Shown: positions 44,370 to 54,490, numbered from the stretch's first letter. The stretch: DNA of 64,000 nucleotides from Spirochaetaceae bacterium (GCA_017618015.1 JAFZVC010000061.1:23685-87684), one strand, 5' to 3'. Numbers and translations are program-made. Notes: generated by a model not told the origin, from the letters alone.

Positions 44370-45635
44370 TTAACCGCGCGCTTCAATGCACTCAAAGTAA
44401 CCTTTTTCGCGCTCTTGTCCAGCTGCAGAATTGTAAAACCAGACCGTCGCTTTCACTTTGGAGTTTTCCTTCGCCTGTTTTTCTAACTGCAAAATGTTTT
44501 CTGTGCTCTGTAACGGGGTTTTTATGCTGACGACATTCTTCATCGTTCCGTATTTACCTTGAATCAGCTCCGCATCGCGTAAAATCATTTCTGGCACAGT
44601 CATTCCGTAAGCGACAGCATACGCGGATGTCATGCCAGAAAGCCGGCTGTTGAGCTCTAATATGTACCAACGATCGTGCGAGTAAACCAAATCAACTTGG
44701 AGCGTGCCGGAAAACTCCAAAGCTTGTGCAAGACGCTCCATCTCTTTGTAAAGAGCGTCAAGCGGATACTCTGCCGCAGATACAGGACCTTTTTTCGTGC
44801 TCTGACGCGGATTCGTTATGCCGTAGTTATTAAGAGAGAATTCCATCGGCGGAAAAACGGTATAACTCTTATTAGAGCCGTGTTCTTTTGGACAACCGTG
44901 GATTTCAAGCCCCATCTGCACACCTGAAAGATATTCTTCAACGATATGGTCACATCCGTTTTTCCGTGAGTCAAGAAAAGCTTTTGCGGCAGCGAAAGTC
45001 TCCGCTATTCGTATTCCAAGGGAGCTTAAGCCCGCTACTGGTTTTATTACAACCGGAAACGTCATGTCAGAAAGGCGGGAAAGAACGTATTCCCTGTAGG
45101 TATTGAAGTTCGCATTAGCTTTTTTCAAGTCAGTTTTATACATTTCGTGATTCACGTAAATGTATTCAGGCATAAAGAAGCCATAAATCCCAAGAAGCTC
45201 GTGCGTCATGGCTTTGTTGAAGCAGCTCATTGAAAGCTCTGCACTGTTGCATACGGTGTTAATTCCCTGCTTTTTAAGGAGCTGGGCTGTAACAGAATCA
45301 TTAAGCGGGAGCCAGTCATAAGAGAGTGTCCACGAAGATGCTGCAACTGCTATGTCGGGCTTAATAGAAGCTATCGTTTCCGCAGCTTTTTCGGGCATGC
45401 TGTTTTCTAACAAAACGATGTGAAGGTTTTTTGCTGTGCAAATTGACCCGGATTGATTTTTGCCGCCAGCATCAAGCAGGAAAAGTCCTGGTTTGGCTGC
45501 AACAAGGAAAATCTCGAGTTCAGGGTGAGCTACAGCCGCTTCATTCCACTGTAAAAGCCATGACGGATTCGATCCGATAAGAAAAGTTTCCGGGTCGTAA
45601 GCAGTCGGATTTGTACTATACACGACGACTTTCAC
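44370..45635 (-). CDS. ATP-grasp ligase
   Basis: The 421-residue cytosolic protein has an ATP-grasp core: the nucleotide-binding Lys and loop in FPVVIKPVAGLSSLGIRI, the HIVEEYLSG hinge and the metal-binding LELNSRLSGMT near the C-terminus. Such enzymes join a carboxylate to an amine or thiol through an acyl phosphate. The substrate cannot be told; it is not a recognisable Ddl, PurD or glutathione synthetase. Its start overlaps the ppk1 stop by 4 bases, so the two are translationally coupled. The pseudo-hydrolase follows 32 bases later. Confidence 0.85.
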   Translation of the reverse strand: MKVVVYSTNPTAYDPETFLIGSNPSWLLQWNEAAVAHPELEIFLVAAKPGLFLLDAGGKNQSGSICTAKNLHIVLLENSMPEKAAETIASIKPDIAVAASSWTLSYDWLPLNDSVTAQLLKKQGINTVCNSAELSMSCFNKAMTHELLGIYGFFMPEYIYVNHEMYKTDLKKANANFNTYREYVLSRLSDMTFPVVIKPVAGLSSLGIRIAETFAAAKAFLDSRKNGCDHIVEEYLSGVQMGLEIHGCPKEHGSNKSYTVFPPMEFSLNNYGITNPRQSTKKGPVSAAEYPLDALYKEMERLAQALEFSGTLQVDLVYSHDRWYILELNSRLSGMTSAYAVAYGMTVPEMILRDAELIQGKYGTMKNVVSIKTPLQSTENILQLEKQAKENSKVKATVWFYNSAAGQEREKGYFECIEARG

Positions 45636-47704
45636 GGCTTTACCCCTGAATATGCTTCCTCAAATAAAATTTCATGTGAATTAAGCCTTGCTCCGTCTTT
45701 TCCCGGTGTTCTTTCTGCGTAAAGCCCGTCCGCCCTCAGTTCTGTTCCGTTTTCAGTGTCGCTCATAAGCGTTTCAAAAACGTGGCGCAGCTTGTTTTTC
45801 GCGTCTTCATCGAAGATAGGGCATGCAACTTCGACCCTGCGCGTTGTGTTACGTGTCATAAAATCTGCGGACGCTATGTAAATCTTTTCGTCTTTTCCCT
45901 TGCCAAAGCGATATATACGCGAATGCTCCAAAAAACGGCCGACTATGCTGATGACTTTTATATTGTCTGTTTCACCTGGAATGCCGGGAATAATGCAGCA
46001 TATACCGCGCACGATAAGTTCTACTTTAACACCGGAACGAGAGGCTTCTATAAGTTTTTCGATGAGAGGCTTGTCTGTTAGAGCATTTATCTTTATGCCG
46101 ATATATCCGTTTCCGCCGTGCTTTGTCAGCTCTATCTGCTCGTCCATAAGATGGAGGATACCGGATTGAAGCGAAGTAGGGGCGACAAGAAGATGTTTCG
46201 TGCTCGCGACTGTTTCGCCTTTGATAAGCGAATCGAAAAGCAAAGAAGCGTCTGCTCCAATAGCGTAATTTGCTGTTATGAGCGAAAAATCCGTGTAGAC
46301 ACGCGAGGTTTCTTCGTTATAGTTGCCTGTTCCAATCTGGGTGATGTAAGAGATGCCGTCATTTCCTTCTGAATCGTCGGTTCTGCGCGTTATAAGACAA
46401 AGCTTTGCGTGCACTTTATACTGCCCAAGCCCGTATACAATCTTGCAGCCAGCTTCTTCCAGCCGCCTCGACATTTCAATGTTGTTTGCCTCGTCAAAGC
46501 GGGCGCGAAGCTCCACCAAAACCGTAACTTGTTTGCCATTCTCCGCAGCTTCCGTCAGAAGTTCTATAACTTTGCTCCTGTCAGCGACGCGGTAAAGCGT
46601 TATTTTAATTGAAATTACACTTTCGTCATCCGCCGCGTCGCGCAGGAGCCGCATAAACGGTTTCATGCTCTCGAACGGATACGCAAGCAGTATATCTTTT
46701 TGCTCTATATGCTCAATAATACTATCTTTTACGTTTATGCCTGACGGAAGCTGCGGACTTCTCTGCTTGTAAAAAAGCTTCGTCCTGTCCGACAAATAGT
46801 TTTGCAAAAGCCTTGCGAACGAAAACTCTAGCGGCGTGTTCACCCTGATAATGTGATTCTTGTCGATTCCAAGGCAGCTTGCTATCTTTTCCTGTGTTTT
46901 TCCGTCTATATCGCGCGAAAGTTCAAGCCGGACAGGACTAAGGCGTTTCCTTTGCTTAATAAGCTGTTCCATTACGTCACGGTAGTCCAGGTCTTCATCA
47001 TAAACATCGCCTGCATTGATATCAGCGTTCCTTGTAACACGCATAACGGCTTTTTGAACGATATTGTAATGGTCAAAAAGCTTCGTTACAAAATGAAGAA
47101 TAAGCTCTTCGCTCAACATGAATGTACCAGGGCGGGAAGGAACTCCTATAAGCCTTTTGAAAACTGTATTTGTGCATGGAACTATGCCTATCTTGCTTTT
47201 GCCGCTTTCTTTTTCAAGGATTGCGATAGCGTACAATTCTTTGTTGTCAAGGAACGGAAAAGTCTGATGCTTGTTCACGATGATAGGGGAGAGGAAGGGC
47301 GCTATGTGTGTGTCAAAGTATTTTTCGAGCAAGATGGCATCATCTTCTTGCAACTTATTGAAGTTGATAATGCTTAATCCTTCCGTTTTAAGGTTCGCCA
47401 TCAAGTCGTCATAGATTTCTGTTTTTTTTGTTTCTAACTCTTTTACGCGCTCAAGAATTGCATTTACTTGCTCACGGCTGGTCATCAAAGTTTTGTTTTC
47501 GCGGATCTCTTCCTTGGAATTCATTTGAACCATAAGAGTTCCTACGCGTACCATGAAGAATTCATCAAGATTGCTTTGGTATATTGAGATGAATGATAGT
47601 CTTTCTGCAAGAGGAATACGGGGATTCCCGGCTTCGTTCAGAACGCGTTCGTTGAACTGCAGCCAGGAAAGCTCCCTGTTTTTATAGCAGTCTGTGTTTC
47701 CCAT
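45632..47704 (-). CDS. ppk1: Polyphosphate kinase 1
   Basis: The 690-residue enzyme reversibly makes polyphosphate from ATP. Family marks are NRELSWLQFNERVL at the N-terminus, YQSNLDEFFMVR, TLYRVADRSKVIELL, the first catalytic His region VHAKLCLITRR, and ASADFMTRNTTRRVEV near the second active-site region. Its length fits PPK1. It is coupled by a 4-base overlap to an ATP-grasp gene and lies 4 bases after a lipoprotein gene, an uncommon setting for ppk1, which is more often near ppx. Confidence 0.95.
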   Translation of the reverse strand: MGNTDCYKNRELSWLQFNERVLNEAGNPRIPLAERLSFISIYQSNLDEFFMVRVGTLMVQMNSKEEIRENKTLMTSREQVNAILERVKELETKKTEIYDDLMANLKTEGLSIINFNKLQEDDAILLEKYFDTHIAPFLSPIIVNKHQTFPFLDNKELYAIAILEKESGKSKIGIVPCTNTVFKRLIGVPSRPGTFMLSEELILHFVTKLFDHYNIVQKAVMRVTRNADINAGDVYDEDLDYRDVMEQLIKQRKRLSPVRLELSRDIDGKTQEKIASCLGIDKNHIIRVNTPLEFSFARLLQNYLSDRTKLFYKQRSPQLPSGINVKDSIIEHIEQKDILLAYPFESMKPFMRLLRDAADDESVISIKITLYRVADRSKVIELLTEAAENGKQVTVLVELRARFDEANNIEMSRRLEEAGCKIVYGLGQYKVHAKLCLITRRTDDSEGNDGISYITQIGTGNYNEETSRVYTDFSLITANYAIGADASLLFDSLIKGETVASTKHLLVAPTSLQSGILHLMDEQIELTKHGGNGYIGIKINALTDKPLIEKLIEASRSGVKVELIVRGICCIIPGIPGETDNIKVISIVGRFLEHSRIYRFGKGKDEKIYIASADFMTRNTTRRVEVACPIFDEDAKNKLRHVFETLMSDTENGTELRADGLYAERTPGKDGARLNSHEILFEEAYSGVKP

Positions 47705-47708
47705 ATCA

Positions 47709-48518
47709 TTACTGATACTCGGATATTAAAGACTTTACAAGAGGATTAATTCCCGATTTTTGTGTGCTTGTAATCAGTTTACTGCTGATATCTTCGATTG
47801 TGCGTTTCCAAGCGTCTTTTTTGTTCGCTGAAAGCTCAACGACCGTAGATTTTTCAACAACTTTTGTGAAGTTATCGTACTGTGTTATCATCTGTGACAG
47901 CGTTATTCTGTCGAAAATATCGTTCATCTGGAAGATTTTTGTAAGGTAAACGTCTCTAAGTCTGTTGAATTCATCCTGCGTGATGCTGTAGAACTCATAA
48001 ACTGTGTATGATTCTGTTGTTTTACCGTTTTTGGTTGTCTCGTACTTGCGCCAGAATTTGCCTTCTTTTGTGGCTTTTACGGGCTCATCAACTTTCATGC
48101 ATGCGTCAAAAAGATGTTTTCGCTGTTCAGGCGTAAAGTCTTTCATTGCGATGCTTAAAACAAGGTACATTTCTGTCATAGATGCGCGCTGTAAGTCGTT
48201 AGAGGCGTTAAGCTCGGCATCATCAAGATTTGATGCTTCACCGGCAGCAATAACAACAAAACGCTGTGAACCAGCAGTTTTGCCTTTAGAAGTTAAGAAG
48301 GAACTTCCATCGCCAAAAGCAAGTGTCTCAAGCCATGCTGGGGAAGCTGTTTTTTCGCCGTTTCCCTTGTTGTACCAGTCGGTTATTTTTCCGCTCTGTG
48401 CCGGGGAAACAGTCTTTCCAGGAGTTCCTGTCGTTTCCGTTCCGTCCGTCGTCGTACATCCGGCGATTATGCAGAGAAGCGAAATAATTGATATTACAGT
48501 TAAAAACGTTTTTTTCAT
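47709..48518 (-). CDS. Lipoprotein, LPP20-like
   Basis: The 269-residue protein has a signal peptide with lipobox IIAGC (Cys near residue 21), a Thr/Gly-rich linker and a domain with WLETLAFGDG and FVVIAAGEASNLDDAELNAS, similar to LPP20-type lipoproteins that show an alternating Ala/Glu helix after a short strand. It is probably anchored in the outer membrane or on the periplasmic face. It lies between a predicted outer-membrane protein gene and ppk1 in the operon. Confidence 0.75.
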   Translation of the reverse strand: MKKTFLTVISIISLLCIIAGCTTTDGTETTGTPGKTVSPAQSGKITDWYNKGNGEKTASPAWLETLAFGDGSSFLTSKGKTAGSQRFVVIAAGEASNLDDAELNASNDLQRASMTEMYLVLSIAMKDFTPEQRKHLFDACMKVDEPVKATKEGKFWRKYETTKNGKTTESYTVYEFYSITQDEFNRLRDVYLTKIFQMNDIFDRITLSQMITQYDNFTKVVEKSTVVELSANKKDAWKRTIEDISSKLITSTQKSGINPLVKSLISEYQ

Positions 48519-48540
48519 GCTTACCCTCTTTGCAGTTTTA

Positions 48541-49302
48541 TTAGTATATGTACGATGTTTTTCCGGGGAATTTTCCTATCGAAACAGCGAATCCGGATGT
48601 CTTTGGACCCATAATTGTAGCGACTTTGAAAGTCAGCTGAATTACGAACGTTCCTGAATCTTTGTTCTTTCCAACACCAACAGTTCCGTAAATAGAAAGA
48701 TGCTTTGGATTTGACTCCCAGCGTGAATCCTGCTCAAAATCTGCCTGCACGCCTGCTTTAAGCGAGTACAAAAAGCCCGGGCTGTAAAAAGAAAGGGCAG
48801 CGTCAGCAAAGATTTTGCGTTTTGTATACTCTGGGTCATTTTCTTGCGAGAAAAAGCCGTTCAGCTGTACAGCCGCGTAAGGAACGATGTATTTTGATTT
48901 AAGACCAGCCTCAAACATTGTAGGCGCGCTTACGTTCGAGGCATTTATGCCCATAGTTCCGTAAGCAAGCATAAGGAAAGAGTCGCCCGCATAAAAGCCA
49001 ATGTCGGCTTTTAATCCCGGATAGACGCCGTTCTTGCTGATCTTAAAGTCAAGGCCGCCGCCGACTATAAAGAACAAAGGTTTATAATCAGCTGTGAAGC
49101 TCATCGAATAGTTACTGCCGTATCTATAGTCAATTGCGGCGGAAAGCGATGCTTCGGTCATAAAATCGGCGTCTATAGAGCCTTCGAAGCCCCAGTCGTT
49201 TCCATGGAAACTGTCGTATATTCCGCCCAAAAAGATAGATGTTTCGCCGAACAGCGGGCAGAGGAGAATAAGCATAAAAACAGTTACGAATAGTTTTTTC
49301 AT
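48541..49302 (-). CDS. Predicted outer-membrane beta-barrel protein
   Basis: The 253-residue protein has a signal peptide (to LCPLFG) and then alternating hydrophobic strands with tight turns (SIFLGGIYDSF, AAIDYRYGSNYSMSFTADY), ending in an aromatic residue (GKTSYIY). This pattern suggests a small outer-membrane barrel. It starts 2 bases after the stop of the other predicted barrel gene. No family was recognised. Confidence 0.65.
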   Translation of the reverse strand: MKKLFVTVFMLILLCPLFGETSIFLGGIYDSFHGNDWGFEGSIDADFMTEASLSAAIDYRYGSNYSMSFTADYKPLFFIVGGGLDFKISKNGVYPGLKADIGFYAGDSFLMLAYGTMGINASNVSAPTMFEAGLKSKYIVPYAAVQLNGFFSQENDPEYTKRKIFADAALSFYSPGFLYSLKAGVQADFEQDSRWESNPKHLSIYGTVGVGKNKDSGTFVIQLTFKVATIMGPKTSGFAVSIGKFPGKTSYIY

Positions 49303-49304
49303 TA

Positions 49305-50486
49305 TTATAATACTGCCTTATAGCTTAACGAGAAATTGAAGAATTTTCCTATATCAGAGTATGACATTGGATGGAACATGAACATAAGGTTGAACGTTCC
49401 ACCAAGAACATTACAATCAAGATATGGAGTAACCTGAATATCAAGGTCACGGATTTTATACTGATCGGTAAGACCGCACGCTACAGCAGCATGAAGTCCG
49501 ACTGATGACTGTCTGTTTATAAGGATGAACTCAGGAGAAGCAAGGTGAATATCGCATCCAATTGGCTGTGGAATGTATGGAAGTTCGTCAACCTGTGTTT
49601 CCGGTATGCAGAAGAACGATACATTACAGCGGATGTAGTTTCCGGTGAAGCGTGGCTCAACAAAAAGGAAAAGATCTTTGAGCGATACAGTCTTTGTGTC
49701 TGGCATCGGTTTTATCTGGAGGCGCTGAAGGCCAGCTTGGATAAAAAGGTTTGTCACAGGGTTGTTTCCGAGCAGCAGTGAGAAACCGGCGTGAAGGTCG
49801 CATCTGCGGATAAGCAGGAATACCTCAGAATCGTTAGAGTCTGTTGTTTCAAGCGGGAGCGCGGCTCCGACACCGACATCGAAAAGCACTGTGTCATATG
49901 CTGACGCGTAACGAAGGTCAAAGTTCAGGAAGTTGTAGTCGTATTTTTTATCATAATAGAAGTAAAAACCGAGCGCATTTGGCGACTGGAACTTCATGGA
50001 GTAGGAAAGACCTATTCCAGAGTATGTCACAAGACCTTCTGAATAGACAGCAAGTCTTTTTTCGAATATAGATGAAGCATAGTTGAACGTGCTGAAATAT
50101 TTCTGAAGGAATTCATCAGAGCCAAGGGATTCGTATTTGCCCATGAAGATACCGATACGCTGCGTTATTGTAGTCGTCGGGAGCTTGAATGAGACAGAAA
50201 GCTCATTAATAGTGAAATAAGAGGGCGTATCCTGGAAGAATCCGTTTGTGATGATATCGTCAGTACGTATTCCGAAATTTCCTCTGAAAAGGAAATTATT
50301 GTTCATATTGTACTGCGCGGCGAAAACTCCGTTCAGCTTAAGTTCAGGAACATTGTCTTTAACCGGAATTAAAGTAAGATCCGCACCTGCGAACGAACTT
50401 AAGGCTGATTCAGCCGAAAGTGCTGTCATCGGTATGAGAATTAATATAATCGTCACTATAATAGAAAAAAGTTTAGTTTTAGTCAT
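49305..50486 (-). CDS. Predicted outer-membrane protein
   Basis: The 393-residue protein has a signal peptide ending ALSA and alternating amphipathic strands throughout (GVFAAQYNMNNNFLFRGNFG, ALGFYFYYDKKYDYNFLNF, FFNFSLSYKAVL), as expected of a beta-barrel. It is the first gene of the minus-strand operon OMP-OMP-lipoprotein-ppk1-ATP-grasp-pseudo-hydrolase and is divergent from cheA of system two. No family was recognised. Confidence 0.65.
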   Translation of the reverse strand: MTKTKLFSIIVTIILILIPMTALSAESALSSFAGADLTLIPVKDNVPELKLNGVFAAQYNMNNNFLFRGNFGIRTDDIITNGFFQDTPSYFTINELSVSFKLPTTTITQRIGIFMGKYESLGSDEFLQKYFSTFNYASSIFEKRLAVYSEGLVTYSGIGLSYSMKFQSPNALGFYFYYDKKYDYNFLNFDLRYASAYDTVLFDVGVGAALPLETTDSNDSEVFLLIRRCDLHAGFSLLLGNNPVTNLFIQAGLQRLQIKPMPDTKTVSLKDLFLFVEPRFTGNYIRCNVSFFCIPETQVDELPYIPQPIGCDIHLASPEFILINRQSSVGLHAAVACGLTDQYKIRDLDIQVTPYLDCNVLGGTFNLMFMFHPMSYSDIGKFFNFSLSYKAVL

Positions 50487-50693
50487 TGCTACAGTATCTC
50501 CAAGGAAACAAGGAAAGCTCTTCTAAAAATACTTTCCCATTGCATTATCGGCAGCAAAATACTTATTCTTGAGTTTCCTCTTCTATTGTAACGCTTCTTT
50601 AATATAAATTCAGCACTTTTCCGCGATTATTTTTATTGTTAATTGTGAAAATATTACGGAATTCTGAAAATCTCTATTTTCTTAAATGAGTAC

Positions 50694-50721
50694 TTGACTT
50701 ATAGATTTTAACGGATAAAAT
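50694..50721 (+). promoter_or_regulatory. Promoter giving a leaderless cheA mRNA
   Basis: TTGACT (50694-50699) and TAAAAT (50716-50721) are 16 bases apart. The ATG at 50729 lies 7 bases after the -10 box and no ribosome site is present, so transcription should start at or next to the start codon. Confidence 0.5.
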
Positions 50722-50728
50722 ATAAGCT

Positions 50729-53128
50729 ATGAGTGATTATCTTGACTTGAACAATGAAGAACTTCTGAAAGACTTCTTCAGTGAAGCTGAACAGCAGGTG
50801 GAAAATCTTGAGAGCAATATTCTTGTCATTGAGAATGATCCAACAAATCATGATGCAATAGATGAGATATTCAGAGCAGCCCATACTCTTAAGGGCGGTT
50901 CTGCTACTGTCGAAATGAATGAGCTTTCTGGCTTTACACATGCAGTGGAGGACCTTCTTGATGAATTACGTTCTGGAACGATTCCTGTTACAGAACCAGT
51001 TGTAGACGCATTGTTGTCTGCAATTGACATTATCAAGGCGATGCTTGAAGCCAGACAGAACGGTTCTATATATGAAGATGATGTCGAGCCGATGAAGGCT
51101 ACGCTCAGAGCTTTTGTACCGCAAAAAGAAGGCAAAAAGAAAGCAGTCGCACCAAAACAGTTCGCTCCTTCTACAGTTCGTCAGGCTCCGCAGCCGGCGC
51201 CGAAAGCAGCAGCTCCGGCTCCCGCACCGGCGGCTTCAAACCTGCCGCCTCTTTCTGAATACGAATATCTTGAGCTTAAGGATTCCTGCCAGGCTGGCGA
51301 GAAGCTTTGGGCTGTCACAGTTACTTTTGACGAAAGCAATCCTATGAACAGCGTCGGCGGTATTCAGGTATTTGCTGCCCTAAAGAACAAGGGTACAGTA
51401 CTTAAGACCGTTCCGGACTTTGATGTTCTTTATGAAGATGTTTTCCAGCCAGAAGTCGTCTATTATGTAGCCGCCAAGTGCGGTCAGGACGAACTGGAAG
51501 ATGCTTCTTTCCTTACAGACGTTACGCTCAGCACGGATGCGCGTTGCCTCGATTCTGGTTACGCTGCTCAGGCTGCAGAACCGGCTCCGCAGGCAGTCGC
51601 CCCATCGGCGCCGGCTGCTCCAGTCGCACAGTCTGCACCTGTTGCCGCCGCTCCTGCCGAGGAAGCTCCAAAAGCAGAAGCTGCTTCAGAAGCACCTCAG
51701 AAAGGTGCACAGCACCAGGACAATTCAAAGCATACATCGTCAAGCAGCGTTCTCCGCGTCGATTCAAGACGTATCGATTACCTGCTTAACCTTGTCAGTG
51801 AGACAGTTATCACGAAAGCTGCGTTCAACCAGTCGGCACTTCAGGTCGGCGAGCTTCAGAGCCAGCTTCTCGCAATTGAAGCGGGCTACAGAGAAAAGCT
51901 CAAGAAGCTTTTCGATCAGGTTCCGCGCTATATCGAGTCAAGCCAGGAAGGAATGTCTCTTAAAGACATTAAGGCAAGCTTGAACAACGACTTTGGCGAG
52001 CTTTACAACGTATTCGACACGTTCGATGCTTCGTTCAAGAACATGGTCGGAAAGTTCCGCTCATCAACGCAGAACCTCGGCAGAATCGCCGGAGAACTGC
52101 AGGAAGGCGTAATGAAGATCCGTATGGTTCCTATCAGCCAGATTTTCTCACGCTTCCCGCGCGTTGTGCGTGATTTAAGCCGCGACCTTAACAAGAAAAT
52201 CAACCTTCAGATTGAAGGTGATGATACAGAGCTCGACAAGGCTATTATTGAAGACTTGCTCGATCCAATCATGCACTGCGTACGCAACTCTGTCGATCAC
52301 GGTATCGAGTCACCGGAAGAGCGCAAGGCAGCAGGAAAGAACGAGGAAGGTACAGTTCTTCTTAAAGCCAGCAACGAAGGTAACCTCATTATCATCGACA
52401 TAATCGATGACGGTAAGGGTATTGACGTTTCTAAGATAAAGAAGAAGGCAGTTGAGCGCGGCCTTATCCATCCGGATAAAGCCCTTACAGATCAGGAAGC
52501 ATATCAGCTTATGTTCTCTCCTGGTTTCTCAACGGCTGATAAGATTACGAACGTCTCTGGACGCGGCGTAGGTCTTGATGTTGTTAAGACACAGATTGAA
52601 AAGCTTAACGGCTCAGTAATCGTTACGTCACAGCCTGGATATGGATCTAAGTTCAGTATCCACATCCCGCTTACAATGGCTATTATTCAGGGTCTGCTCG
52701 TAAGAGTCGGTTCAGAAGTTTACTCCATCCCGATCGCTTCCGTTATCGAGAGTGTTCGCGTAAGCTCTAAGGAGATAAACCGCATCGACAATTACGAAGT
52801 TATGAACGTTCGTAACGAAGTTATCAGTATTCTCCGCCTTAGCCGCCTGTTCGGCATTAAGAAGACGGAAGAGTCAGAATATAACTTCATCGTAATCGTT
52901 GGCTCTGTTGACAAGAAAATCGGTGTTATGGTTGACTCCCTTATTGGAGAGGAAGATGTCGTTATCAAGCCTTTGCGCGACCAGTTCACCAATTCTCCGG
53001 GTATCGCCGGTGCGTCTATCCTCGGAGACGGTTCCGTTTCGCTCATCATTGACGTCAGCCAGCTTCTTGAGCTTGGCGTAAGACAGGAAATTGATGCTCG
53101 CAGCGAGCAGGAAGCTGAAATCCTCTAG
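50729..53128 (+). CDS. cheA: Chemotaxis histidine kinase CheA (system two)
   Basis: The 799-residue kinase has His52 in the HPt domain (AAHTLKGGSATVEM), two Pro/Ala/Gln-rich linkers flanking a P2-like domain (~170-280), a long dimerisation region (~345-460) with extra helical length, the HATPase (RNSVDHGIESP; GRGVGLDVVK) and a CheW-like P5. The elongated P3 and the gene order cheA, cheW-cheR-like, cheX, cheY match the F2-class spirochaete system studied in Treponema denticola. The P1 domain begins right after the chosen ATG. Confidence 0.95.
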   Translation: MSDYLDLNNEELLKDFFSEAEQQVENLESNILVIENDPTNHDAIDEIFRAAHTLKGGSATVEMNELSGFTHAVEDLLDELRSGTIPVTEPVVDALLSAIDIIKAMLEARQNGSIYEDDVEPMKATLRAFVPQKEGKKKAVAPKQFAPSTVRQAPQPAPKAAAPAPAPAASNLPPLSEYEYLELKDSCQAGEKLWAVTVTFDESNPMNSVGGIQVFAALKNKGTVLKTVPDFDVLYEDVFQPEVVYYVAAKCGQDELEDASFLTDVTLSTDARCLDSGYAAQAAEPAPQAVAPSAPAAPVAQSAPVAAAPAEEAPKAEAASEAPQKGAQHQDNSKHTSSSSVLRVDSRRIDYLLNLVSETVITKAAFNQSALQVGELQSQLLAIEAGYREKLKKLFDQVPRYIESSQEGMSLKDIKASLNNDFGELYNVFDTFDASFKNMVGKFRSSTQNLGRIAGELQEGVMKIRMVPISQIFSRFPRVVRDLSRDLNKKINLQIEGDDTELDKAIIEDLLDPIMHCVRNSVDHGIESPEERKAAGKNEEGTVLLKASNEGNLIIIDIIDDGKGIDVSKIKKKAVERGLIHPDKALTDQEAYQLMFSPGFSTADKITNVSGRGVGLDVVKTQIEKLNGSVIVTSQPGYGSKFSIHIPLTMAIIQGLLVRVGSEVYSIPIASVIESVRVSSKEINRIDNYEVMNVRNEVISILRLSRLFGIKKTEESEYNFIVIVGSVDKKIGVMVDSLIGEEDVVIKPLRDQFTNSPGIAGASILGDGSVSLIIDVSQLLELGVRQEIDARSEQEAEIL

Positions 53129-53137
53129 GAGTTGAAT

Positions 53138-54490
53138 ATGGAAAGTGTTGTAGAGAAAGACATGGCTTTACAGGCTGTTAACGAGGAAATAGCGGAGGAG
53201 CGCAAAGAGAAGCTGGCGAACATTGACTTTAAGATGGTCGCTTTCTCGCTCGCCGGCAGGGATTACGCGATTGACATAATGAAAGTTAAGGAAATCGCGA
53301 AAGCTGGCCGCTTTACGTATGTTCCTAATACATCTCCGTTCGTTCTTGGTGTTTACAACCTTCGCGGCGAGATTATTCCTATTATAGACTTGCGCCTTTT
53401 CTTCGGTATTAAAGTACCGGAGCGCAAAGGCGACGAGATAGAGAACGTTATCATCGTTTCTGTTGGCGAACAGATTTTCGGCGTTGTAATTGATGCGATA
53501 GACAAGGTTGTCGGAATTCAGAAGAGTTCCATTCAGCCGCCACATCCGCTTTTTGGTGGAATAAGCATCAAATATATTTCTGGTGTTGTCGAAAGCAACG
53601 GACACCTTTATATCCTTCTTGACATAGACAGGATTTTTGGTGCGCGCGATTCCGGCAAGGCAGAAATCGATATGCTGAACCATCAGGCTGCGGAAGCGAT
53701 GAAAGAGACGAAGAAAAAGGTCGCTGAGAGAGCAGCAGAATCAAACCCTGCTCTGGAAACAGAGTACAAGTTCATCGTTGAGAACCTTAAGTCACTTCGC
53801 AAATTCACGGTTACTGCCGTTAACGAAGCTTGGGTTCGCTCACGTCTTGCTGAATGGACGAAAGAACGTGGACAGGGAAAGATTCAGCTTGTTGATGAAA
53901 AAGACGCGGACGCGTTCCTTGTTCCGTTCTATTCACCATGCAATGGTGCATTCTGGACAGAGCAGTACGCGCGTGACGTGTTCAAATCACTCCCAGACAA
54001 CAAAGCAAAGCAGATTTTCGTATGGAATCCTGGCTGCGGCAAGGGTTACGAAACATATTCGTTGGCTTGCGTTCTTAAAAAACGCTATCCAGATGCGAAA
54101 ATCCGTATTTATGCACACGATGTCGATCTTCTGAACGTATCAAATGCACCGCTTTTGACAGTACCGGCAGAACAGGCTTCTACATGGCTTAAGCCTTATC
54201 TTGTTTCTACGGCTGGCGGCGGATATGCCTTTAATCAGGAGATTAAGGACATCATAATGTTTGAATATCACGACTGTATGAACAACAATGCCATGCAGCC
54301 TGTTGATATAATATTTGCAAGGGATATAATTTCTTTGCTCCCCGAAGAATTCCAGATTTCGTTCATGGACGACTTCTCTGAAAAACTTAAGGGAAACGGC
54401 TGTATTTTTGTCGGAGCCAACGAGACTTTGCCTGACAGCGCAAAGTGGCATGCAAAAACTGTTGGTTCTGTAACGAATTACAGCAAATAA
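53138..54490 (+). CDS. CheW-CheR-like fusion protein
   Basis: The 450-residue protein has an N-terminal CheW domain (~30-190; FSLAGRDYAIDIMKVKEI, LGVYNLRGEIIPIIDLRLFF), a helical linker, and a CheR-like domain (~215-450). The CheR half has a SAM-type loop WNPGCGKGYETYSLA and ARDIISLLP in place of CRNVLIYF, and lacks the N-terminal CheR helical domain, so it is probably structural rather than catalytic. This fusion is a known feature of F2 systems in spirochaetes. AGGAG at 53127-53131 favours ATG 53138 over a TTG two codons earlier. Confidence 0.93.
   Translation: MESVVEKDMALQAVNEEIAEERKEKLANIDFKMVAFSLAGRDYAIDIMKVKEIAKAGRFTYVPNTSPFVLGVYNLRGEIIPIIDLRLFFGIKVPERKGDEIENVIIVSVGEQIFGVVIDAIDKVVGIQKSSIQPPHPLFGGISIKYISGVVESNGHLYILLDIDRIFGARDSGKAEIDMLNHQAAEAMKETKKKVAERAAESNPALETEYKFIVENLKSLRKFTVTAVNEAWVRSRLAEWTKERGQGKIQLVDEKDADAFLVPFYSPCNGAFWTEQYARDVFKSLPDNKAKQIFVWNPGCGKGYETYSLACVLKKRYPDAKIRIYAHDVDLLNVSNAPLLTVPAEQASTWLKPYLVSTAGGGYAFNQEIKDIIMFEYHDCMNNNAMQPVDIIFARDIISLLPEEFQISFMDDFSEKLKGNGCIFVGANETLPDSAKWHAKTVGSVTNYSK

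Noticed and set aside
51478..51983. Overlapping plus-strand frames inside system-two cheA
   Set aside because: They arise from the Ala/Pro/Gln-rich linker, where GC-biased repeats keep other frames open; they have no start signals.
53138..54490. Second functional CheR methyltransferase
   Set aside because: The CheR-like half lacks the N-terminal helical domain and the CRNVLIYF motif, so it is better described as a structural CheW-CheR-like fusion.
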